From: Agrobacterium vaccinii
Lineage (GTDB): Bacteria; Pseudomonadota; Alphaproteobacteria; Rhizobiales; Rhizobiaceae
Assembly (NCBI RefSeq): GCF_021310995.1
Contig: NZ_CP054150.1
Span: 310,001-374,000 of the forward strand
Reading direction: 5' to 3'
DNA: 64,000 bases
The notes under the pieces are model-generated. The model was not told the DNA's origin. It did not search any database and saw only the letters and a program-made list of their open reading frames with translations. This document shows positions 38,097 through 47,422 of this stretch, one piece after another (the first letter of the stretch is position 1; each line of letters opens with the position of its first letter). The translations under genes were made by a program, and so were the position numbers.

Positions 38097-41000
38097 ATGA
38101 CGTCGATCATTCCTTCCATGAGTGTTGCTCAAATCTCGAAATTATCGACTGCGGTAATTTCGAGTTGGACGACCGACGATGTGGAAGCGCTTTCGACGGA
38201 GCAGATCGCCGCTCTTTCCACTCGGCAGATCGGCGCCTTTTCTTCCCAGCATGTCGCTGCGCTGGAAACCGAAGACCTAGCCGCGATGTCAACGAAGCAG
38301 CGTGTGGGCATCACCGCCACCGCAATCGTCGGCCTGACGCTCGATCAGATCGCAGTGCTGGACAAACTCTCCATCGCCAGCCTCAGTGCAGATCAGGTCG
38401 CGGCGCTGACGAATTCGCAGGTCGCGGCGCTGGATCTAGACCAGACCGAAGCGCTCACGCCGAAGCAAATCGCGGTCATGAGCTCGAGCCAGATCGCAGC
38501 GCTGGACTATGATGAACTGGCGACATTTTCCAGCGCCGACATGGCGGCCATCTCGGCCAGCGCCATTGCGGGTATCAGTTCGGACGCTGTCGAGCATCTA
38601 TCGACGGATCAGGTCGCAGCCATCAGCGCAAACGCCATTCCTGGAATGGGCCTCGATACCCTCACATCGCTGTCGGATGCACAGTTGGCGGCGATCAGCA
38701 CCGGTGCGATCTCAAGGTTGACGACAGACCAGATCGGCGCCTTGAGCGCAGACCAGATCGGCGCCTTTACCTCTAGCCAGATCGCATCTCTCAAGGCCGT
38801 CCAGATTTCAGCACTCGGCGCCGATTACATCGCCAACCTTTCTTCTTCCGGTATCGCAGGCCTCAGCACGGCAGCGATTGCCAGCCTGACCACGGCCCAG
38901 GTCACGGCTCTCTCCACCGAGCAACTGTCAGGCTTGACGACAAAACAGGTCGCGGCGTTGAAGTCGACGCAGATAGAGGTGATCGCTGTCGAGAATATCG
39001 CAGCCTTCTCGGCAGAACAGATCACCGCACTCAGCACCAGATCCATCACGGGACTGACAACGGGCCAGATCGATAAATTGTCGACGCTTCAGGCTGAAGC
39101 CCTGAGTTCCCGACAGGTGAAAGTGCTGAGCTCGACGCAGATCGCGGCTCTGGGCAACGACCACATTGCGACATTTTCGACGGCGGATATCGCAGCGATT
39201 ACCAGCGCGACCGCCGCTGGACTGACGACCGGCATGGTTGCAGCGTTGACTGAGGCTCAGGTTGCTTCGATCAGCGCCGGAACATTTGCCAAGTTGACGA
39301 CCGAACAGATCGATGCTTTGAGTGCCAGCCAGCTTGGCGCGCTGACGTCTACGCAGATTGCATCGTTTACCTCGACGCAGGTCGCAGCCCTGACAGCGGA
39401 TGACCTCAAGGCTCTGCCGTCGTCTGCCCTCGTCTCACTCTCGGGTAAGGCAATCTCCGGGCTGAGCACTGATCTCGTTTCGGAATTGACGCCTGTTCAG
39501 ATCGCCGCCCTGTCTACCGGCGCAATCGCCAAGCTGACGACCGAACAGATCGGCGCGCTCACGACGGCGCAGGTCGAGGCGCTGACATCGGCGCAAGTGA
39601 AGGTTCTTAGCTCTTTGCAGATCGCCGCGATCAGCGTTGATGGTATAAAAACATTCTCGACCGGCGATATCGCAGCCATCTCCACCAAGGGCATTGCAGG
39701 ATTGAGCACGGCAGCCGTCGCCGCATTGACGGCTGATAAGGTTGCAGCGTTCAGCTCGGCTGCGATCGCAGTGTTTTCAGCCGACCAGGTCAGCGCGCTC
39801 ACCGCAGCCCAGCTGGAAGCATTGACGACGAAACAAATGACGGCAATCAAGGCTGCCCAGATCAAGGTATTGACGACTGAGGATGTCAGCAAGCTGACTC
39901 TGGAACAGATACCGTCGCTCAGCACCGGCGCCATTGCCGGTCTGTCTACCGCGCAGGTCCAGGCCTTTACACCACTTCAAATCGGCGCTTTTACACCGCA
40001 GCAGGTCAAGGCGCTCACCTCGGCGCAACTGTCGGTCCTGGGCGTCAACGATGTCGCCCAGTTTTCTTCGGAAGATATCGCTGCCATCAGCTCCAGGGCC
40101 ATCCAGGGTCTGAGCACCGACGCTTTAAAGTCTCTAAAATCCTTTCAGATTTCTGCTCTCAGCCCGTCGGCCATAGCGGGCCTGACGACAGTTCAGGTCG
40201 ACGCACTGACTAGCGAACAGCTTGGCTATATTTCGTCCGCTCAGGCCGCTGTTTTCAATTCTGAACAGCTTGGAGTGCTGGGTGTCGATGACATCGCAGC
40301 GTTGAAGAATGCAGCTATCGGCGCGTTGAGCACGAAGGCGATTTCGGGTCTTTCGACGGCGTCCATCGCGTCCTTGACAGCAGAGCAGGTGGCGGCCCTG
40401 AGCACCAATTCTGTCGCCAATCTGACCACGGGTCAGATCGGGGCGCTAACCGCAACGCAGGTTGCGGCCCTTTCGACAGGGCAAGTGAAGGCACTTGCCT
40501 CCACACAGGTGGCAGCCCTTGCGTCTGACAGGATCAGCGTTCTCACATCCAACCAGATTGGCGCGTTGACGACAAAAGCTTTGGCCGGTCTCAATTCAGA
40601 CCAGATATCCGACCTCAAAACAACACAGATTGCTGCGTTGACGGCTTCGCAGATTGCCTCGCTGACATCCGCCCAAATCGCCGGTTTGGAAGTCGAAGAC
40701 ATTGCGGCATTGAAAATCGCCGGGATTCAGGCCTTGAGCGCTTCGGGCGCTTCAGGCTTATCGACGGATATCATGACGAACCTCACCTCGCTTGAGATCG
40801 CAGCTTTGAGCACCGCCGCGGTTGGCGGTCTGACATCCACGCAGCTTGCCGCGCTTTCGACAGGACAGGTCAATGCCCTGACGGAACGGCAACTCGGGGC
40901 TCTCAAGTCAACCCAGACGGTGGCACTGGGAACCGACGATATCGCGACCTTTGACTCAAAGGATATTGCGGCACTGACCAGCCGGGGTATCGCTGGTCTT

Positions 41001-44000
41001 AGCACCGCAGTCCTGGCCGCTCTGACCACGTCGCAATTGGTGGGTCTGTCGGTGGCCGCAGTTGCAGGACTGACGACGGACCAGATAGATATCATGAGCT
41101 CGACACAGCTCAACGCTCTCTCACTGACGCAGATCGCGGCCCTGACATCGACGCAGATTGCCGTGCTCAGCCCGACAATTCTGTCCTCTCTGTCTGCCGA
41201 CAAGATTGCCGCAATGCGCGAGAGCGCCGTGACCAATTTGACCGACACCCAGCTGTCGGCACTGACACCCGCCCAACTTGCTGGCCTCAACACTGCACAG
41301 ATCGCCGCCTTTACCTCCACCCAGATATCAGCGATGAGCAGCGCGCAGGTTGCGGCGCTGACCGCAGAGCAAATCACAGCCATCAGCACGGCGGGTGTGA
41401 CCGGCCTTTCCAGCAAACATATCGCTGCCCTGTCCACAGCGCAGGCGCAGGCCTTTTCCAACATCCAAATTGCCAAGCTGACGGCTGAGCAGTTCGAAGG
41501 ATTTGGGGCTGACGATCTCTCGACCTTCACGGACAAGGAACTCGGAGCCATTGGCTCCACAGCGATTACAGGCATTTCGCCCTCGCAACTGTCATTGCTC
41601 TCCCCCGACAAGATCGCACTGCTGAGCGAAACGAGTATCCCTGCCATGACGACGTCGCAGGTCGCGTCGTTGACGTCGGGTCAGGTCGCGGCCTTAACGC
41701 CCAAGCAGGTCGCCGCGCTGGCCGCGGGGCAGGTTGCGGTGCTTCGCACGGATGACATCAAGGCATTGACGACAGCACAGGTGGCCGCGCTGGGTACGAG
41801 CGGAATTTCCGGTTTGACGACGGCGCAGCTTTCGGTGCTGGACACCGATCAAGCCAAAGCGCTGACGAAGGTGCAGATTGAAGCGTTGAGCTATACGCAG
41901 TTTTCCGCCATCAAGGCTGAGGGCATCGCCACGTTCTCCGATGAGGAAATTGGCTCTGTTAGCACCAGCGTGCTGAGTTCATTGCCGACGGCGACGATTG
42001 CCGCTTTGACAACGACCCAGATTTCTTATTGGAGCACTGCGGCCGTTGCCAGCTTGACCAGCAGTCAAGTGAGTGCATTGACGACCGGTCAGGTGGCCTC
42101 TCTATCGACAAAACAGATAGGGGCTTTGAGTTCGCAACAGCTATCGGCTTTCGGAACGGATGATTTCAACGCGTTGTCTACCGGAGCCATCGCGGCCATC
42201 AGTTCGGCGGCCATTGCCGGTCTGTCCACCACGACGATCGCCGGTCTATATACTTCGCAGATCGCTGCCATCAGCACCGGAGCCATCGCTGGCCTGACGG
42301 GCGCTCAGCTGGATGCGTTGAGCATCGTTCAAATCGGTAGTCTCTTAACGACACAGATCTCGAGCTTGACGTCGAGACAGATAACGGCGCTGGGCGTCGG
42401 TGGCACCCAGTCGCTGACAGCAAATCAGATTTCAGCCATCAGCTCCGCCGGTATCGCCGGGCTTTCGACCGCCCAGATCAGTTCCTTGAGAGCAGATCAG
42501 GCGGAAGCTCTGAGTCCCACACAGGTTGCCGTGCTCAGCTCCGCACAGGTCAGTGCCCTCAGTGCTAACAGTTTGGCGACGTTCTCCATCAGAGACATCA
42601 TGGCACTGTCCAGCGTTGCAGTTGCCGGTCTCTCGACCGCAGTTCTGGCCGGGTTGTCGAATGACGCCATTTCCAGCTTGTCGAGTGCAGGCATAGGCGG
42701 ACTTTCAACAGCCCAGATCGCCGCACTGACGGCGTCACAGATCGGTGCATTGACGACGATGCAGGTCTCGGCGCTCGGCTCAAAGCAGGTTGCCGCCCTG
42801 GGCACCGGTGGCGCCATGGCGCTGTCCACCGCGCAGCTCGCCGCGTTGAGCAGCACGGGCATTCCCGGTCTTTCATCGGCGCAGATCGACGCACTGTCCA
42901 CCGTTCAGGTCGAAGCGTTCAATACCACGCAGGTTGGATTTTTCACGTCCGGGCAGGTTGCCGGATTTAGTGCTGGTGATCTCGGTGTCTTTTCGACGGC
43001 GGAGCTGGCGGCGCTGACATCCACGGCCCTTCAGGGCATCTCCTCGGCCACGCTCTCGGGGCTTTCGGCAGATCGCATTGCGGTACTGGGAACCGCAAGC
43101 GTCTCCGGGCTGACGACGGAGCAGCTTGCATCCCTGACATCGGTTCAGCTGGAAGCGCTGACCACCGGTCAGGTCGCTTCGCTCGGGTCCAAGCAGATTG
43201 CGGCGCTAGGAACGACCGGAGCCGTCGCCCTGACCACAGCCCAGATTGCCGCTTTGGGTACCGCTGGCATCGCGGGGCTTTCGACAGCCCAGATTGCCGC
43301 TTTGTCCACCATCCAGATAGAAGCACTGACGTCCACGCAGGTTGCTGTGCTGACCTCGCTTCAGATCAGCGCGATGGACACCGATGATCTCGGTGTCTTT
43401 TCGACTGCCGATCTTGCAGCCTTGCCATCGAGCGCGCTTCAGGGGCTTTCGACGGAGATCATTGCAGGTCTTGCTACAGAGCGGGTTGCCGTCCTCGGCA
43501 CGGCCAGCATTTCCGGTCTGACGACGGCGCAGATCGCAGCTTTGAAAACGGCGCAGCTTGAGGTTTTGACCACCGGCCAGGTTGCCGCACTTAGCTCCAA
43601 GCAGGTTGCTGCACTGGGAACGGCAGGCGTTTCTGTCCTGTCCACCGCGCAGATCATGTCCCTCAGTTCTGGGGCGATTGCCGGATTGTCCACGGGGCAG
43701 GTCGCGGTTCTCTCTACCGATCAGGTCGAATCCCTGACCTCGACGCAGGTGGCAGCGCTGAGTTCAACGCAGCTTTCGGCTCTGGCGCTCGATGATATCG
43801 ATGTTCTCTCCAACGATGATCTTGCGGCCATGCCAGCGCATGCGATTCAGGGGCTCTCGACCGCCGCCATCGCCGCGCTGTCCACCGGCAGGATCGCGAT
43901 TTTGAGTACGTCCGGCATCTCCGGGCTGACAACCGGCCAGATTGCGGCGCTCAGCCCGGATCAGGTGGAGGCCTTCACTAGCGATCAGGTGGCAGCACTC

Positions 44001-45269
44001 GGCTCCAAGCAGATGGCCGCACTCGGTCTCGATGACCTCAAGACATTCTCGACGGCGGATATCGCCGCCATCAGCGCGGGCGCCATCGTCGGTATTTCGA
44101 CATCCATGCTGGCCGCGCTGCCGACGGAAACGATCCACGCTCTGAGTTCGCTCGGCATATCCGGTCTTTCGACGGCGCAGGTTGCTGCATTGACGGTCGA
44201 TCAGATCAGTGCCCTTTCGCCCACGCAGGTGGGAGCCTTTACCTCACAACAGGTCGCAGCACTTGAAACACTGGATATCGCAGCCCTTTCCACGGGCCAG
44301 ATCGCGGCGATCAGCACCGCTGGTATCACCGGACTTTCGAGCGGCCAGGTCGCAGCATTCAGCCTTGAGCAATTGCATGTGCTGACGACCGGGCAGATGG
44401 GTGCGCTAACCTCCACAGCGGTCTCCGGCCTGACGGCTGAGGAACTGGACACCCTGTCTTCCGCCCAGATTGCCGCGATTGGCAGCGCCGCCGTTGCGGG
44501 CTTGCCGACAGACTTTATCGCAGCATTGTCCCCGAGCGAGCTTGCGGCCATGGGCACAGCCGGTATTTCCGGCCTGACCAGCAAGCAGGTTGCCGTTCTC
44601 AGCCGGGATCAGCTCGACAGTTTGACGACCAGCCAGATCGCGGCGTTCAGCGCCGATGGCCTGTCCGGCCTGACGACTGATGGCATGGCGACCTTCTCCA
44701 CCGCAGATATAGCCGCCATCGCATCCTCCGCCATCCGTGGGCTTTCGACCGCCATCATCGCACGGTTGACGACAGACGAGATCAAGGTGCTGACAGCCGG
44801 TCAGGTCGGGTCGCTGGGCTATAACCAGATCGTGGCGCTGAGCACCGGTCAGGTGGATGCCCTGTCCACGACGCAGCTCAATGCGTTCAACGCCATTCAG
44901 GCAGCGGCGCTGGGCACCGAAGACATCGCCCTGTTCACCACCGAAGACATCATAGCGCTCAGCACCAGCGCGGTCTCCGGCCTTGCGACGAGCGTTCTTG
45001 CGGCGCTGACGACAAGCCAGAGCGAGGCGCTGACACCGGCGCAGGTGGGGGCATTGACCTCATCGCAGGTCGCGGCTCTGTCGAAAGAAAAACTCGCGAC
45101 GTTCTCGACAGCCGATATCGCCGCCTTCAGCTCGTCCGGTGTCAAGGGACTGTCCACCGATACGCTGGTCAGTCTCTCCAGCCAGCAGATCGATGCAATC
45201 CTGAACACCCATATGGGCGCGCTGACGCCGGAGCAGGTTTCGGCAATCATCTCCGTCTACATGACGTGA
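38097..45269 (+). CDS. Giant octapeptide-repeat protein, 2390 aa, function unknown
   Basis: ATG at 38097 with weak AAGG upstream. The whole protein is one repeat: after MTSIIPS come 297 octads, then IISVYMT; (2390-14)/8 = 297 exactly, so no insertion breaks the register. The consensus is L-[ST]-[ST]-x-Q-[IV]-x-A. No signal peptide, transmembrane segment or cysteine is seen, and only two Trp. Marker octads of the type LGxDDIxx FSTADIAA recur at 10- or 7-octad spacing. Ser-x-x-Gln after Leu resembles a helix N-cap box, suggesting a solenoid of very short helices (inference). It lies between glf and fliF. Absence of a Sec signal leaves flagellar or another one-step export, or a cytoplasmic role, possible. 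I know no characterised homologue. Confidence 0.93.
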   Translation: MTSIIPSMSVAQISKLSTAVISSWTTDDVEALSTEQIAALSTRQIGAFSSQHVAALETEDLAAMSTKQRVGITATAIVGLTLDQIAVLDKLSIASLSADQVAALTNSQVAALDLDQTEALTPKQIAVMSSSQIAALDYDELATFSSADMAAISASAIAGISSDAVEHLSTDQVAAISANAIPGMGLDTLTSLSDAQLAAISTGAISRLTTDQIGALSADQIGAFTSSQIASLKAVQISALGADYIANLSSSGIAGLSTAAIASLTTAQVTALSTEQLSGLTTKQVAALKSTQIEVIAVENIAAFSAEQITALSTRSITGLTTGQIDKLSTLQAEALSSRQVKVLSSTQIAALGNDHIATFSTADIAAITSATAAGLTTGMVAALTEAQVASISAGTFAKLTTEQIDALSASQLGALTSTQIASFTSTQVAALTADDLKALPSSALVSLSGKAISGLSTDLVSELTPVQIAALSTGAIAKLTTEQIGALTTAQVEALTSAQVKVLSSLQIAAISVDGIKTFSTGDIAAISTKGIAGLSTAAVAALTADKVAAFSSAAIAVFSADQVSALTAAQLEALTTKQMTAIKAAQIKVLTTEDVSKLTLEQIPSLSTGAIAGLSTAQVQAFTPLQIGAFTPQQVKALTSAQLSVLGVNDVAQFSSEDIAAISSRAIQGLSTDALKSLKSFQISALSPSAIAGLTTVQVDALTSEQLGYISSAQAAVFNSEQLGVLGVDDIAALKNAAIGALSTKAISGLSTASIASLTAEQVAALSTNSVANLTTGQIGALTATQVAALSTGQVKALASTQVAALASDRISVLTSNQIGALTTKALAGLNSDQISDLKTTQIAALTASQIASLTSAQIAGLEVEDIAALKIAGIQALSASGASGLSTDIMTNLTSLEIAALSTAAVGGLTSTQLAALSTGQVNALTERQLGALKSTQTVALGTDDIATFDSKDIAALTSRGIAGLSTAVLAALTTSQLVGLSVAAVAGLTTDQIDIMSSTQLNALSLTQIAALTSTQIAVLSPTILSSLSADKIAAMRESAVTNLTDTQLSALTPAQLAGLNTAQIAAFTSTQISAMSSAQVAALTAEQITAISTAGVTGLSSKHIAALSTAQAQAFSNIQIAKLTAEQFEGFGADDLSTFTDKELGAIGSTAITGISPSQLSLLSPDKIALLSETSIPAMTTSQVASLTSGQVAALTPKQVAALAAGQVAVLRTDDIKALTTAQVAALGTSGISGLTTAQLSVLDTDQAKALTKVQIEALSYTQFSAIKAEGIATFSDEEIGSVSTSVLSSLPTATIAALTTTQISYWSTAAVASLTSSQVSALTTGQVASLSTKQIGALSSQQLSAFGTDDFNALSTGAIAAISSAAIAGLSTTTIAGLYTSQIAAISTGAIAGLTGAQLDALSIVQIGSLLTTQISSLTSRQITALGVGGTQSLTANQISAISSAGIAGLSTAQISSLRADQAEALSPTQVAVLSSAQVSALSANSLATFSIRDIMALSSVAVAGLSTAVLAGLSNDAISSLSSAGIGGLSTAQIAALTASQIGALTTMQVSALGSKQVAALGTGGAMALSTAQLAALSSTGIPGLSSAQIDALSTVQVEAFNTTQVGFFTSGQVAGFSAGDLGVFSTAELAALTSTALQGISSATLSGLSADRIAVLGTASVSGLTTEQLASLTSVQLEALTTGQVASLGSKQIAALGTTGAVALTTAQIAALGTAGIAGLSTAQIAALSTIQIEALTSTQVAVLTSLQISAMDTDDLGVFSTADLAALPSSALQGLSTEIIAGLATERVAVLGTASISGLTTAQIAALKTAQLEVLTTGQVAALSSKQVAALGTAGVSVLSTAQIMSLSSGAIAGLSTGQVAVLSTDQVESLTSTQVAALSSTQLSALALDDIDVLSNDDLAAMPAHAIQGLSTAAIAALSTGRIAILSTSGISGLTTGQIAALSPDQVEAFTSDQVAALGSKQMAALGLDDLKTFSTADIAAISAGAIVGISTSMLAALPTETIHALSSLGISGLSTAQVAALTVDQISALSPTQVGAFTSQQVAALETLDIAALSTGQIAAISTAGITGLSSGQVAAFSLEQLHVLTTGQMGALTSTAVSGLTAEELDTLSSAQIAAIGSAAVAGLPTDFIAALSPSELAAMGTAGISGLTSKQVAVLSRDQLDSLTTSQIAAFSADGLSGLTTDGMATFSTADIAAIASSAIRGLSTAIIARLTTDEIKVLTAGQVGSLGYNQIVALSTGQVDALSTTQLNAFNAIQAAALGTEDIALFTTEDIIALSTSAVSGLATSVLAALTTSQSEALTPAQVGALTSSQVAALSKEKLATFSTADIAAFSSSGVKGLSTDTLVSLSSQQIDAILNTHMGALTPEQVSAIISVYMT
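38118..45245 (+). repeat. 297 tandem 24-bp coding repeats (8-residue units)
   Basis: Coding DNA periodic at 24 bases for about 7.1 kb. Units are conserved at protein level but diverged at third positions, so this is an old array rather than a recent satellite. Confidence 0.92.
42990..44045 (+). repeat. Higher-order repeat blocks inside the octad protein
   Basis: Blocks begin at 42990, 43398 and 43806 and recur exactly 408 bases (17 octads, 136 residues) apart; the third is cut to 240 bases (10 octads) before the next marker at 44046. Copies one and two share LGVFSTA, ALQG and AVLGTAS in the same places. The next FSTADIAA marker, at 44694, is 27 octads on (10+7+10). Confidence 0.85.
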
Positions 45270-45391
45270 TAAAGCGCAGTTTGAGGTTTCCCTTTAAAAG
45301 CCATGAGGGAAACGCTCGCGCAAGCTTCGCCGTCTAATTTGGTATCGAGGCCAAAAGGTCTTCGTTTCTTTGAATGACGGTGCGGGACAGA

Positions 45392-47080
45392 ATGAATCTG
45401 TTAAATCAATTCCCACAGGTTTTAAAAAACTTCGCGGCCCTTGGGCAGACGCGGCTTTTGGTGCTTGGTGGCGTGGGTGTTCTGTCCATGGCGATCATTC
45501 TTGCCGCTGCGCTCTACGTGAACAAACCTGCTTACGAAACACTCTACGTCGGTCTGGAAACGATGGATCTGAACAAGATCAGCGTTGCTCTTGCCGAATC
45601 GAATGTCGATTTCCAGGTCGGTACAGACGGAACGAGCCTTCAGGTTCCCGTTGGCATGACAAGCAAGGCCCGCCTTTTGCTGGCCGAACGCGGTTTGCCC
45701 GATAGCGCCAATGCCGGTTACGAGCTGTTCGACAATGTCGGTTCGCTCGGCCTGACATCCTTCATGCAGGAAGTGACCCGCGTTCGCGCACTGGAAGGCG
45801 AAATTGGGCGGTCCATCCAGCAGATCGATGGCGTTGCCGCAGCCCGCGTGCACATCGTCATGCCCGACGTCGGCAATTTCCGCCGCGGCGAGCAAAAGCC
45901 GACCGCCTCCGTCATGATCCGTGCCAGTGCCACAGCCGGCCGCAAGGCCGCTTCTTCCATTCGCCACCTTGTCGCCTCGGCTGTTCCCGGCCTTGAAGTC
46001 GATGACGTGACGCTGCTGGATTCCACCGGCCAGCTTCTGGCATCCGGCGACGATGTCGGCAACGGCGCTCTCAACCGCTCGCTCACCCTGTCACAGAACG
46101 TCCAGCAGGAACTCGAAACCAAGATCGACAAGGCGCTTGCGCCATTCCTCGGCATGGACAACTTCCGCTCCACCGTCACAGCGGAACTGAACACCGACAG
46201 CCAGCAGATTCAGGAAACCGTGTTCGACCCCGAATCACGGGTCGAACGTTCTGTGCGCACCACCAAGGAAGACCAGAAATCGCAGGAAACGACGCCCGAT
46301 ACGGCCGCGACCGTGGAACAGAACGTTCCGCAGGCAGCGCCGCAGGGTGGCGGCAGCGGTCCGAAATCTTCTGACGAATCGGCCAAGAAGGAAGAACAGA
46401 CCAACTACGAAATCAACTCCAAGACCACGGCCACTGTTCGTAACGGCTACACGGTCGACAAGATTTCGATTGCGGTCGTCGTCAACAAGGGCCGCCTCGC
46501 CAAGATGATCGGCGACAACGCCGACCAGGCCAAGGTCGATGCCTATCTGGCAGAAATGCAGAAGATCGTTGCTTCGGCAGCCGGTATCTCCACCAATCGC
46601 GGCGACGTGGTAACGATCACCGCCATGGACTTCCTCGAAACGCAGCTGCTCGATCAGGCGGTTGCCGGTCCGGGCTTCATGGAAGTGATGAGCCGCAACT
46701 CCGCAGGCATCATCAACTCGCTCGCCTTCGTTGCCGTCGCCTTCCTGGTGGTCTGGCTGGGTGTGCGTCCGATGGTTCGCTCCTTCTCCGGCGGCTCGGC
46801 AGCAACCGCAGAGCTTGGTCAGGAAACAGCAGGGCTCGAACTGCCGGACTTCTCCCCAGGCCTGGGTGGCGCAAGCGCCGGTGGCGGTCTCATGGATGGT
46901 TTCGGTGCCGACTTCGGCTTCGACAGCACCGACGATCTTCTCTCCGGCGACAATGGCGATGGCGATTTCAATCGCCGGGTTCGCGAAGGACCGGAACGTC
47001 GTCTGTCGCGCATGGTGGAAATCAGCGAAGAGCGCGCCGCCAAAATCCTGCGCAAATGGGCAATCGAAAAAGCAGCATAA
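45392..47080 (+). CDS. fliF: Flagellar MS-ring protein FliF
   Basis: 562 residues from ATG at 45392 (MNLLNQFPQVLKNF, GGGAC upstream); an in-frame ATG six codons earlier lacks a ribosome binding site. The first transmembrane helix is at about 20-42. The periplasmic ring-building domains include YETLYVGLETMDLNKISVAL and RVRALEGEIGRSIQQIDGVAAARVHIV. A low-complexity region follows at about 305-345, then the second transmembrane helix (SLAFVAVAFLVVWLGV). The C-terminal FliG-binding tail ends RAAKILRKWAIEKAA. Here it follows the giant repeat gene; in Sinorhizobium it directly follows cheT. Confidence 0.97.
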   Translation: MNLLNQFPQVLKNFAALGQTRLLVLGGVGVLSMAIILAAALYVNKPAYETLYVGLETMDLNKISVALAESNVDFQVGTDGTSLQVPVGMTSKARLLLAERGLPDSANAGYELFDNVGSLGLTSFMQEVTRVRALEGEIGRSIQQIDGVAAARVHIVMPDVGNFRRGEQKPTASVMIRASATAGRKAASSIRHLVASAVPGLEVDDVTLLDSTGQLLASGDDVGNGALNRSLTLSQNVQQELETKIDKALAPFLGMDNFRSTVTAELNTDSQQIQETVFDPESRVERSVRTTKEDQKSQETTPDTAATVEQNVPQAAPQGGGSGPKSSDESAKKEEQTNYEINSKTTATVRNGYTVDKISIAVVVNKGRLAKMIGDNADQAKVDAYLAEMQKIVASAAGISTNRGDVVTITAMDFLETQLLDQAVAGPGFMEVMSRNSAGIINSLAFVAVAFLVVWLGVRPMVRSFSGGSAATAELGQETAGLELPDFSPGLGGASAGGGLMDGFGADFGFDSTDDLLSGDNGDGDFNRRVREGPERRLSRMVEISEERAAKILRKWAIEKAA

Positions 47081-47084
47081 TCAT

Positions 47085-47113
47085 GGAAGGCCGGTCTCGT
47101 ACCGGCCTTTCGC
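47085..47113 (+). terminator. Rho-independent terminator after fliF
   Basis: AAGGCCGGT (47087-47095) pairs with ACCGGCCTT (47101-47109), 5-base loop, then TTT. Confidence 0.85.
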
Positions 47114-47422
47114 CGTTTTATCGCTTGCATCATACCGGCGCACATGTTCTGTTTTGGGGCAGAATTTACGATTTGTTCATCACGTCGACAATTTACGTTG
47201 GAATAATGAAATCAACTCTGTGCGAGGCCGAGAACATCAATATGCTTTTGGTGGTATGACAGGGAGATAAAGACGGGGATGTCCACCGCTGGTGATGGCG
47301 TTTTTCGTCGCGTCTTTCTAATATACAATGATTCGGTCGCCAGACATGCAAGCCACGGATTGTGATTGTGTTTCTGAATGGAAATGATTTCCATCCCGGT
47401 TAAGTGATCTCCGATAAGGAGA
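47114..47422 (+). promoter_or_regulatory. Intergenic region upstream of visN
   Basis: About 310 bases, AT-rich, no gene seen. Because fliF ends in a terminator, the visNR promoter should be here. Short imperfect repeats (GAAATGATTTCC-like) occur near 47380. No regulator site could be named. Confidence 0.5.

Noticed and set aside
37867..38100. 77-codon frame just before the giant repeat gene
   Set aside because: It has a TTG start without a ribosome binding site and covers the glf terminator.
40727..41647. Long antisense frames within the octad gene
   Set aside because: They mirror the 24-base periodicity of the sense gene and give Ala/Val-rich shadow repeats with no start signals.
38118..45245. 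CRISPR array or non-coding satellite
   Set aside because: Repeats are contiguous 24-base codon units without spacers, diverge at third positions and keep one open frame for 7.2 kb, so this is coding.
38097..45269. Pentapeptide-repeat, RTX or collagen-like protein
   Set aside because: The unit is eight residues with Gln at position 5; there is no A(D/N)Lxx, GGxGxD or GxY periodicity.
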